A DNA stretch of 32,943 nucleotides from Thiothrix caldifontis (GTDB lineage Bacteria; Pseudomonadota; Gammaproteobacteria; Thiotrichales; Thiotrichaceae), in NCBI RefSeq assembly GCF_900107695.1, contig NZ_FNQP01000035.1:1-32943 (forward strand). Reading direction: 5' to 3'. Below the pieces are notes generated by a model. It saw only the letters and a program-made list of their open reading frames with translations, was not told where the DNA came from and ran no database searches. The position numbers were made by a program, and so were the translations under genes. Below are positions 1 through 7,800 of this stretch, piece by piece. Each line of letters opens with the position of its first letter. The stretch's first letter is position 1.

Positions 1-357
1 AACTCTGGAAAAGTCAAAGTCGCCTCGCGGTTTCCAGAAGTGCCAACGTATGGCGAATTTTGTGTGAAATCTACGTCAAATTACTGATTATCCTCATCCA
101 ACACTGGATCATGCTCACCGGATTGTGGGAAATACCCCAGCGCAGCCTCACCAAAGGTGTTCAAGCCATTCAGGAACAGGCTTCCCATCTTGCCGCCTGC
201 ATCGCTGAGCGACGCAGCTTGATAAAATGCCTCAAGCAACTGGCAAAACTCTTCGCTTCTTCAACCGCTTGCCGACAAAACAAACGGAGGAAAAAACCTA
301 ATAATTGGATGAGATTACAGCAAGTTAGGGAATGGAGGGCTTAAAGTTGATGCGTAT
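1..357 (+). mobile_element. 3' end of an IS4-type insertion sequence, cut by the window edge
   Basis: The stretch carries the end of a transposase gene, then about 13 bp to a sharp junction. From about base 357 the DNA matches the exporter gene present intact at 19464-20324, whereas the bases before the junction (AAAGTTGATGCGTAT) do not. I take that point as the outer end of the element. The left end is outside the window, so neither the terminal inverted repeats nor a target-site duplication can be confirmed. Confidence 0.7.
3..344 (+). CDS. IS4-family transposase, C-terminal part only
   Basis: The frame is open from base 3 to a TAA at 342-344 and continues beyond the window start, so only about the last 113 residues are visible. 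It begins with a segment of the form LWKSQ...SR...VWRILCEIYVKLL, followed by a helical stretch with LIQHW and a basic tail. This matches the usual C-terminal end of IS4-type DDE transposases, just after the catalytic core. The catalytic DDE residues lie outside the window, so it cannot be judged whether the enzyme is intact. A start at TTG 60 would be an artefact of the truncation. Confidence 0.75.
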   Translation, partial: LWKSQSRLAVSRSANVWRILCEIYVKLLIILIQHWIMLTGLWEIPQRSLTKGVQAIQEQASHLAACIAERRSLIKCLKQLAKLFASSTACRQNKRRKKPNNWMRLQQVREWRA

Positions 358-894
358 AGGTGCGCGGATCATCCACCCCCGCCACTTTACGGGTCAGCAG
401 AAAATACAATGCCAGCAGCAGCGAGGCAAAAAACGCCAGCAACAACGCCGGTTCAAAGCTGTGGAAACCGGGACGGATAATCACCAGCACCCCAATAAAT
501 CCACCAGCAACAGCCAACAAATGACGTGGCAGGATACGTTCCCCCAGAAATACGCCTGCCAACAGCGTAACCAGCACTGGCGACAGGTACATCAACGCAG
601 TAGCCTCTGCCAGACTCACCGTCTTGATCGCCATGTACAGCAAGGTGTTGATGCCAACCATGCACAAGCCGCGCAACAACTGCGTTTTCGGCGCACGGGT
701 CACGGCAAAATGGCGCAAACCCTGCCCATAAAACAGCAGCGACACTATAATGCTGTGGAACAGGAACCGCGCCCACGTCACCTGAAAGGTCGAAAAGTCA
801 CGCATCAGGAATTTCCCCAGCGAATCCATCCCCGCCAGAATGCCGGAGGCAATAATTGTGAGGACAATGGCGAGCAAAGCAGGACGGCTTTCAT
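358..894 (-). pseudogene. Decayed DMT-family (EamA/RhaT-like) exporter, truncated by an insertion sequence
   Basis: On the minus strand this reads as the first half of an EamA-type exporter and is nearly identical in protein sequence to the intact gene at 19464-20324. Two lesions are visible. First, right after the original ATG (892-894) one base is missing compared with the paralogue (ATGAAAGCC against ATGAAAAACC), so that start is out of frame. The open frame now only begins upstream, at 913, with unrelated residues. Second, after the residues DDPRT the gene stops matching and runs into the insertion sequence, losing about the last 100 residues. It is therefore a non-functional duplicate; the intact copy keeps about 286 residues and around ten membrane segments. 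Confidence 0.8.
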
Positions 895-963
895 GGCAGC
901 AGATTCTCATCATTCAAGTCGGGTGCTATATTCCCAGCAAAGCGGCGGAGGTGAGCAGCAGAC

Positions 964-1248
964 ATGAAACCCAAAACAACCGTAGTAATGCGCAACATTA
1001 TTCAGCAAATCCGGGAAAACTTCCCGTTTGCGATGACCGAACAAGAGCTATGCGCCGAAACCTGTAGCTACGGCTGTTCCATCAAGCTGCTGGAATACAT
1101 GGATATGGAAATCACCGAATGGGAACAACGGCTGGACAATGGCGAAATTCCCAACTTTGACGATATTCAAAAGCTGTCCAAGTCGGGCATGAAAATTTAC
1201 CGGATTCTGGAAAAAAACCATCTGGTGAGTGGTGTTGTGCCCGGATGA
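964..1248 (+). CDS. Conserved small protein of unknown function
   Basis: This is a 94-residue soluble protein preceded by a good ribosome binding site (GGAGGTG at 947-953, ten bases before the ATG). It has three cysteines close together (residues near 30-38, pattern CAETCSYGC) and a C-terminal helical part ending in a basic segment. I do not recognise the family. The clustered cysteines suggest a metal site or a disulfide, but that is inference. It converges with the NifX-like gene on the other strand, with 10 bp between the two stops. Confidence 0.6.
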   Translation: MKPKTTVVMRNIIQQIRENFPFAMTEQELCAETCSYGCSIKLLEYMDMEITEWEQRLDNGEIPNFDDIQKLSKSGMKIYRILEKNHLVSGVVPG

Positions 1249-1258
1249 ATCCCTCTGG

Positions 1259-1606
1259 CTAAGCCCCTCGTACTGGATTGGCCGCCCAAGGCACGACTGC
1301 CGCCACTAACTGTTGCACGGCTAACAATGGGTCAGTTTCGTCAGTGGTTCTAACTCTCACACCATATTGCTTCATCTGATTGATGAAGCTTTTACCGCAC
1401 GGGCCAGTGATCAAATAATCCAGTGCCAACAGCGGGTGATCACCGCGCTTGTCCCACGCATGGATCGACATTTCCATCGACAACTCCAACGGCTCGACGC
1501 TTTGTACCGCTTGCTCCGCAGTCCATTCATACATCAAAAAGCTGCGGGCTTTGCTGGCGTGCCCAGTAATGGTACGCAAATTTTGGCTGGTAACGCCGAT
1601 TTTCAT
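1259..1606 (-). CDS. NifX/NafY-like (dinitrogenase iron-molybdenum cofactor) domain protein
   Basis: The 115-residue protein opens with MKIGVTSQNLRTITGHASKARSF, the signature start of the ribonuclease-H-like NifX/NafY/MTH1175 family, whose members bind or carry metal clusters. It then has a glycine-containing loop (ITGPCGKSF) with one cysteine, and ends normally for a single-domain member. No nif gene is seen nearby, so a role in nitrogenase assembly is not supported by context; a general metal-cofactor carrier role is as likely. The start is ATG 1604-1606, with an AAAGAG about ten bases upstream. It is divergent from the exporter gene at 1670 and shares its control region. Confidence 0.65.
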   Translation of the reverse strand: MKIGVTSQNLRTITGHASKARSFLMYEWTAEQAVQSVEPLELSMEMSIHAWDKRGDHPLLALDYLITGPCGKSFINQMKQYGVRVRTTDETDPLLAVQQLVAAVVPWAANPVRGA

Positions 1607-1657
1607 AATAGTGACTCTTTAAGTGATAGGGTTTTCAGTTTTACGACAATATATCCT

Positions 1658-1663
1658 TATAAT
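1658..1663 (+). promoter_or_regulatory. -10 promoter element very close to the start codon
   Basis: A perfect TATAAT lies only six bases before the ATG at 1670. With normal spacing, transcription would begin at or next to the A of the ATG, so the message would be leaderless. No ribosome binding site is visible before this ATG, which fits. The -35 hexamer is weak and not placed confidently. Confidence 0.45.
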
Positions 1664-1669
1664 GGCCCC

Positions 1670-2548
1670 ATGACACCACGTAACCTGTTTGATTTGATTC
1701 TGTTAGCTGCCCTGTGGGGCGGATCGTTCCTGTTCATGCGCTATGCGGCTCCGTCATTCGGGGCGATTCCGCTGATTTGGTTGCGGGTGACAATTGCGGC
1801 GGCGTGTCTGTTGCCGTTGCTGTGGTGGCGCGGGCAAAGCGGGCTGTTGCGGCAGAATATGGGGGCAATGCTATTGGTGGGTTTGCTCAATTCCGCCGTG
1901 CCGTTTGTGCTGATTGCGTGGGCGGTGCTGTCGATTACGTCGGGGTTGGCGTCGATCATGAATGCGGTCACGCCAATTTTTACCGCGCTGATCGGCGCAT
2001 TGTGGCTGAATGAGCGGCTCAGCAAGTCGCAGATGCTGGGCTTGCTGATCGGGTTTGTCGGGGTATTGTTGCTGGCAGCGGACAAGGCTGATTTCAAAGC
2101 GGGTGGTTCCGGCTGGGCGATTGTGGCGATGCTGGGGGCTACCTTGTGCTACGGGATTGTGACCCATTACACCCGGCACAAGCTGGCGGGGGTTCCATCA
2201 CTGGTTACGGCGACTGGGGCGCAACTGGCGGCGGCTATTGTGTTGTTGCCGTTGGCGTATGCGTTTTGGCCTACGGTTATGCCTGACGCTAAGGCATGGC
2301 TGGCGGTGATTGGGCTGGGTGTCGGGTGTACTGCGCTGGCGTTTGCGCTGTTTTTCCGGTTGCTGGCGCAAGTGGGGGCATCGCGGGCGGTGACGGTCAC
2401 GTTTCTGATTCCGGTGTTCGGGGTATTGTGGGGCAGCCTGTTTTTGGGTGAAACTGTCAGTGCGTCGATGCTGGTGGGTGGCGCGGTAATTGTGCTGGGG
2501 ACGGCGTTGGCGACCGGGGTGATGCGCTTACGAGCGATTTTAGCTTAA
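1670..2548 (+). CDS. DMT-superfamily transporter, EamA type
   Basis: This 292-residue protein is almost entirely hydrophobic, with about ten membrane segments arranged as two EamA repeats. Features of the family are visible: an N-terminal WGGSFLFMRY, a middle NAVTPIFTALIGALWLNERLS motif, and its counterpart LIPVFGVLWGSLFLGETVS in the second half. Members export small metabolites such as amino acids or their derivatives; the substrate here is not predictable. I chose ATG 1670 because the first membrane helix begins right after it and nothing transporter-like lies upstream. It is unrelated in detail to the other two EamA sequences in the window. Confidence 0.85.
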   Translation: MTPRNLFDLILLAALWGGSFLFMRYAAPSFGAIPLIWLRVTIAAACLLPLLWWRGQSGLLRQNMGAMLLVGLLNSAVPFVLIAWAVLSITSGLASIMNAVTPIFTALIGALWLNERLSKSQMLGLLIGFVGVLLLAADKADFKAGGSGWAIVAMLGATLCYGIVTHYTRHKLAGVPSLVTATGAQLAAAIVLLPLAYAFWPTVMPDAKAWLAVIGLGVGCTALAFALFFRLLAQVGASRAVTVTFLIPVFGVLWGSLFLGETVSASMLVGGAVIVLGTALATGVMRLRAILA

Positions 2549-2582
2549 GATCACTCGTTTACAGCAAACCGAGGTGAATACC

Positions 2583-3047
2583 ATGTCAGACAATACTAGC
2601 AATCCCGCCGAACCCGTGTGGACAGTTGTCCAACAAGCCACCGCAGATGACGGTTTACACCTGTTGCGGGTGCTGGATGTGGGAGCAAATTTCCCGTTTC
2701 GGAATTACCCCGAACGCTTCAGTCTGTTGTGGGAGTTTACCGAACTCGACGCCGAAGGCTTGCCCAGCGCGGCAGAACTCACCCGCATGAAGGATTTTGA
2801 AAACGCCTTGTGTGCGGTAATGCAAGCCGACCACGCAGCATTATTGGTGATGGTGTTCACCGAACCTGCCCACCGCGAATTTATCTGGTTGGCACGTAAT
2901 AAATCAGCCTTCTCGAACCGGCTCAATACGGCGGAAAGTTTGGGTGCGAAACTCCCCATCACCCTTGACCATGAAACCGATACGCAAGGCGAGTTTTACC
3001 TGTCGTATGCGACGAAAGTGCTGGAACGCTTGAAGCAAAAGCCATGA
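2583..3047 (+). CDS. Unknown protein, possibly DUF695-like, coupled to the amidase gene
   Basis: This is a 154-residue soluble protein starting at ATG 2583, six bases after GAGGTG (2571-2576). An in-frame GTG at 2574 overlaps that binding site and is less likely. The pattern of a leading FRNYPERFSLLWEF strand, then LPSAAELTRMKDFENAL and a strand ending in EFIWLAR, resembles DUF695-type proteins, but the match is from memory and weak. Its stop overlaps the start of the next gene (ATGA at 3044-3047), so the two are probably translationally coupled. A function linked to the N-terminal amidase is possible but not shown. Confidence 0.6.
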   Translation: MSDNTSNPAEPVWTVVQQATADDGLHLLRVLDVGANFPFRNYPERFSLLWEFTELDAEGLPSAAELTRMKDFENALCAVMQADHAALLVMVFTEPAHREFIWLARNKSAFSNRLNTAESLGAKLPITLDHETDTQGEFYLSYATKVLERLKQKP

Positions 3048-3598
3048 AACTGCCCGAACGGGAACACTACCGCTACCAGTCGCGTTACTGCGAAGAAAAC
3101 ATCTGGCATCTGTGTCAGCAGCCAGAATTCCGGCACAGTGAGGTGGTGGTGATGGCGGCAACAGGTAGGTTTTTCCCCATCCTCTGCCAGCGCAGTGCGA
3201 GTACGCCGACTGAACCGCTGCTGTGGGATTACCACGTGGTGTTGCTGTGGCACGCCGCGCCGGATGTGCGTTACCTCCTCGATTTCGATACCACCTTGCC
3301 GTTTTGCACGCCGGTCGCGGATTATTTCCGCCAAGCGTTTTTGGATGAATCCGTGTTAAAACCGAGGTTTGTACCACTGTTTCGGGTCATGCCTAGCGTG
3401 GAATATGCCGAAAAACTGTTGAGCGATCGGCGGCACATGCGCGATGCCAACGGTTGGTTGGCGGAACCTCCGCCTTGGCCGCCGACCAGCGTTACCGACA
3501 GTAATTTGCACAAATTTACCGATATGAGCGATGCCGACTATGGGCAAATCTTGACGGCAGCGCAGGTGTTGATGCACACGGGTAAATTGAGGCAATAA
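3044..3598 (+). CDS. Protein N-terminal glutamine amidohydrolase (NTAQ1 family)
   Basis: NTAQ1 enzymes deamidate an N-terminal glutamine of a protein to glutamate, an entry step of the N-degron route. The 184-residue product has all landmarks of the family: YCEENIW with Cys16, WDYHVVLL with His64 and a LLDFDTTLPF segment with Asp80. These align with the Cys-His-Asp triad of the human enzyme; the His-Asp spacing of 16 is the same. Length is close to the eukaryotic enzyme (about 205). In bacteria the resulting N-terminal glutamate could be recognised by a Bpt-type leucyl transferase and then by ClpS/ClpAP, but none of these is in the window. Its 3' end overlaps the convergent Fic gene by 61 bp. 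Confidence 0.85.
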   Translation: MKLPEREHYRYQSRYCEENIWHLCQQPEFRHSEVVVMAATGRFFPILCQRSASTPTEPLLWDYHVVLLWHAAPDVRYLLDFDTTLPFCTPVADYFRQAFLDESVLKPRFVPLFRVMPSVEYAEKLLSDRRHMRDANGWLAEPPPWPPTSVTDSNLHKFTDMSDADYGQILTAAQVLMHTGKLRQ

Positions 3599-4680
3599 CG
3601 CGCATAACGTAGTTCCCCGGTTTTGTGCAGCACGCCCAATTCCACCAGTTCCTGCAAATCGCGAGTCGCGGTAGCCCGTGAAGCATTGGTCAAACTGATG
3701 TAATTTTTTGCGCTCATGCCACCGTGGAAACCGCCGATGCCCTCCGCAAACAGCCGTGCCACGACTTTTTCCTGCCGTGGATTCAGTTTGCCACGCACTG
3801 GGTCATACAAACGGGTTTTGCCGATTAGGAATTCGACTTGCTGGCGTGAATGGCGCACTGCCGCCAGCACCATTTCCGCGAAATACACCAGCCAGCGTTG
3901 AATGTCGTTCGCCTTGTTCGCCCATTCCAGCTCGGCGTAATAGGCTTTTTTGTGCTGTTCGATGGTGTGGGCAAGCGCAATCAGCGTGGGTTGCCCCAAG
4001 CCTTGCGCGAGGGCTTTTTCTGCCAAAGCGCGGGCAATACGCCCATTGCCGTCTTCAAACGGGTGGATGCTGACGAAATACAGGTGGGCAATGCCTGCGC
4101 GGATCAGGGGTGGCAATGCGTCGGGCGCGTTGGCTTGAGTGCGGTTGAACCAGTCCACAAAGGCAGCCATTTCTGCCGCCATCTGTGCGGAAGGCGGGGC
4201 TTCAAAATGCACGTTGGGATTATCCAGCCGCCCGGAAACCACTTGCATGGCTTCGGAATGCGTGCGGTACGCGCCGATTACCTGCAAATCCCGCCGCCCG
4301 TTCAGCAACATCGAATGCCAATCGAACAGTATTTGATGACTCAGCGGTTGCTGAAAGTGGGTGTATAAATTCACCATCATTTCCGCAATGCCGTATTCCG
4401 CTGGTGTCACTTGTCGCCGGTCTGTTTGTAAGCCGAACTGCCGCCGAATGGAGGACTGCACACTGTCACGGTTGAGGTATTCGCCTTCAATCGCCGAGGT
4501 TTGCATGGCTTCGTTGCTGACCATTTCCACTTTCAATTGGATGCGGTCATCTTCCGTCAGATGCGTGAATGCGCCCAGCAGCAAGCCGGATTCGTGTGCA
4601 AAAGCGGTTTCCAACGGCATCAGCTTCAGCGGGTCGAAGCTGAAATTAGGCCAGTCGGGTTGTTGCCAGTTCCATGTCAT
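3538..4680 (-). CDS. Fic-family AMPylating protein with internal inhibitory motif
   Basis: Fic enzymes transfer AMP (or another nucleotide moiety) from a nucleotide to hydroxyl groups of target proteins. The 380-residue product has the full active-site motif HPFEDGNGR at residues 206-214, so His206 should be catalytic. An N-terminal TSAIEG at 61-66 matches the inhibitory (S/T)xxxE(G/N) helix, with Glu65 as the blocking residue; this places it with N-terminally self-inhibited (class II) Fic proteins. The C-terminal part (about 300-365) looks like a winged helix, as in the SoFic-type chromosomal group. The last dozen residues lie in the overlap with the amidase gene. A strong inverted repeat directly upstream suggests autoregulation. 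Confidence 0.9.
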   Translation of the reverse strand: MTWNWQQPDWPNFSFDPLKLMPLETAFAHESGLLLGAFTHLTEDDRIQLKVEMVSNEAMQTSAIEGEYLNRDSVQSSIRRQFGLQTDRRQVTPAEYGIAEMMVNLYTHFQQPLSHQILFDWHSMLLNGRRDLQVIGAYRTHSEAMQVVSGRLDNPNVHFEAPPSAQMAAEMAAFVDWFNRTQANAPDALPPLIRAGIAHLYFVSIHPFEDGNGRIARALAEKALAQGLGQPTLIALAHTIEQHKKAYYAELEWANKANDIQRWLVYFAEMVLAAVRHSRQQVEFLIGKTRLYDPVRGKLNPRQEKVVARLFAEGIGGFHGGMSAKNYISLTNASRATATRDLQELVELGVLHKTGELRYARYCLNLPVCINTCAAVKICP

Positions 4681-4696
4681 GAGTCATTCGCCGTTA

Positions 4697-4736
4697 TTCT
4701 ATAACTCATTTATAGCTTATTTTGTGAGTTATAGAA
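4697..4736. promoter_or_regulatory. 12-bp inverted repeat, candidate operator of the Fic gene
   Basis: Two perfectly complementary arms, TTCTATAACTCA (4697-4708) and TGAGTTATAGAA (4725-4736), are separated by 16 bases that contain a further CTATAA half (on the minus strand, GCTATAAAT). The repeat ends 17 bp before the Fic start codon, where the promoter should lie, and there is no T-run that would suggest a terminator. It is therefore most easily read as an operator, perhaps for the winged-helix part of the Fic protein itself. Confidence 0.55.
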
Positions 4737-4849
4737 ATCCTTCTACTTGCATCCATCGGGGGAGACTACAAATTGATCCGGTTTGAATAGCCCTGCTGTT
4801 CCGGCTACTATCGGCTCTATTGTCCCTTATGCCTGACTAGCTGACGCTT

Positions 4850-7800
4850 ATGAAACCGACCCCGTTGGAAATCGCCCTTGAGCGCATTGAAGAATGCCGC
4901 CGCACCCGTTCGATCTCCCTTGATCTGAGCAAGCTCGGTCTGGACACCATCCCGGAGGAGGTGTTTGAACTTACATGGCTGGAAAAGCTAGATGTGTCGG
5001 GAGACAAAGAAAACTGGGAACATCAGGGTATTCAGGAAATATCTCTTGATATTCGACAACTTACAACTTTGACCAGCTTTGCCTGTGCCTTGAGTCAAAT
5101 TACGGATTTATCATCACTCAGTACTTTGAAATATTTGCAGTCACTAAACTGTGAAGGCAATCAGATCATTGATTTGTCACCAGTTAGTCACTTAACCGCG
5201 TTGGAATCACTGAACTGTAACTCTAATCAGATTAATGAACTATTTCCTCTGCGTCACTTGAAATTTTTGAAGTCAGTGGATTGTGGTTTTAATGAACTTA
5301 GTGACCTTTCACCAATAAGTTATCTGTTGCAGTTACAATCACTAAACTGTGAAGGCAATCAGATCATTGATTTGTCACCAGTTAGTCACTTGACCGCGTT
5401 GGAATCACTGAACTGTAACTCTAATCAAATTAATGAACTATTTCCTCTGCATCACTTAAAATTTTTGAAGTCACTAGATTGTGGTTTTAATGAGCTTAGT
5501 GACCTTTCACCAGTAAGTTATCTATTGCAGTTACAATCACTAAACTGTGAAGGCAATCAGATCATTGATTTGTCACCAGTTAGTCACTTGACCGCGTTGG
5601 AATCACTGAACTGTAACTCTAATCAAATTAATGAACTATTTCCTCTGCATCACTTAAAATTTTTGAAGTCACTAGATTGTGGTTTTAATGAGCTTAGTGA
5701 CCTTTCACCAGTAAGTTATCTATTGCAGTTACAATCACTAAACTGTGAAGGCAATCAGATCATTGATTTGTCACCAGTTAGTCACTTGACCGCGTTGGAA
5801 TCACTGAACTGTAACTCTAATCAAATTAATGAACTATTTCCTCTGCGCCACTTAAAATTTTTGAAGTCACTAGATTGTAGTTTTAATGAATTTAGTGACT
5901 TATCATCTGTGAGTTTTTTATTGCTATTGAAGTTTATAAATTGCAATAGCAATCAGATTATTGATCTGTCACCAGTGAATTATTTAATTGCATTGATATC
6001 AATAAATTGCAATAATAATCAAATTAATAATTTAGCACTAAATAACCTACCACAATTACAATCACTGGATTGCAGTAATAATAACATTAACAACTTAGCA
6101 CTAAATAACCTACCACAATTACAATCACTGGATTGCAGTAATAATAACATTAACAACTTAGCACTAAATAACCTACCACAATTACAATCACTGGATTGCA
6201 GTAATAATAACATTAACAACTTAGCACTAAATAACCTACCACAATTACAATCACTGGATTGCAGTAATAATAACATTAACAACTTAGCACTAAATAACCT
6301 ACCACAATTACAATCACTGGATTGCAGTAATAATCACATTAGCAATTTGACACTAAATAACCCACCACAATTACAATTACTGAATTGCAGCAACAATCAA
6401 ATTAGCAGTTTAGCATTAGATAATCTATCACAATTACAATCACTGAATTGCAGCAACAATCAAATTAGCAGTTTAGCATTAGATAATCTATCACAATTAC
6501 AATCACTGGATTGCAGCAACAATCAAATTAGCAATCTAATGCTAAACAATTTACCACATCTACAGTCAGTAGACTGTAGCAACAATCAAATTAGCGATAT
6601 CTCATCATTAACTCATTTAAGTTATTTAAAGACATTAAAATGCTTTATTAATAAAATTAGCGACCTATCTCCACTCAATAATCTCACAAGATTACAATCA
6701 CTTTTTTGTGGGGGAAATTTAATCAGGGACTTCTCATTAATCTATAATTGGATTGCGGAGAGCAAACTAACAGAACTGTCATTACACAATAGTCCATATT
6801 CTGGAATCCCTCCAGTTTTATTAGGTCGAAAAACTAATAATGATAAAAAAAGTTGTTCAAGCCTTTTGAGGATCATTCTCTCCAATCCCTATATGGACAA
6901 TGGTATTGAAAACATCAAACATTATCGAGAGGAAATTCTCGCATCTGGATCTGCCATACAGAAACAACTAAAAGTTCAGTTTGTGGGTAATGGTCGGGTT
7001 GGGAAAACCACGCTGGCTTATGTAATGGAACACAAACGCCCCCCCTGCGAATCATTCAAATCCACTCATGGAATTATCATCAAGGAAATCCAACAACTGT
7101 TGGATGGTGAGGATGACCCTATCACATTGCAACTTTGGGATTTTGGTGGACAGGAAATCTATCACGCCACGCACCGTCTGTTCTTGTCAGATGATTGTCT
7201 GTATCTATTACTATGGGCAGAAGAAACCGAAGAATACCTAGACGAAACCTGCCACCCAGTCAGTTACTGGCTAGAATCCATTCATGACTTGGGTAAAAAT
7301 AGCCCTGTAATTTTGGTTAAGAACCAGATTGATATTTCAGATAAACAATTGAGTGAACGTCCTGTTAACCTAAGCGATGACTTGCCCGGTGCAAACCAGA
7401 TTAGTCATGCTGTCAAAGTGTCTGCATGGACAGGACGCAATATGAGTATCCTGCGCGGGGCAATTGAAGCAGTCATTGAGGAATTGAAATACCGGGTTTG
7501 TTTGGAATTACCAACATCATGGTTACGGGTTCAAAAGGCACTGAAGCAACTCAATCAGAAATCCATCCCCTTCGCCCACTTCAAACAGCTTTGCATCAAA
7601 GCGGGAGTCAGTCACGCCGAATGGTTCGCAGACTATCTGCATAAAACCGGCGTATTGTTTTACCGCGAAGGTGCATTTCAAGATCAGATCATTCTCGACC
7701 AAAACTGGGCGATTAATGCGGTGTACCGTGCCTTTGACCCCAATAAACCGCACCGCCGCCGCATCGAACGCATGGGCGGGCGTTTTAACGGCGAAGATGC

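Noticed and set aside
332-967. Plus-strand open frame of 211 codons rich in Gln and His
   Set aside because: It is antisense to the decayed exporter copy; the same shadow appears opposite the intact exporter at 19659-20192.
6019-6346. Regularly spaced identical repeats that could be taken for a CRISPR array, and an open antisense frame across them
   Set aside because: The 63-bp units are contiguous with no unique spacers and encode leucine-rich repeats in the long plus-strand gene. The antisense frame is a by-product of the repeat period being a multiple of three.
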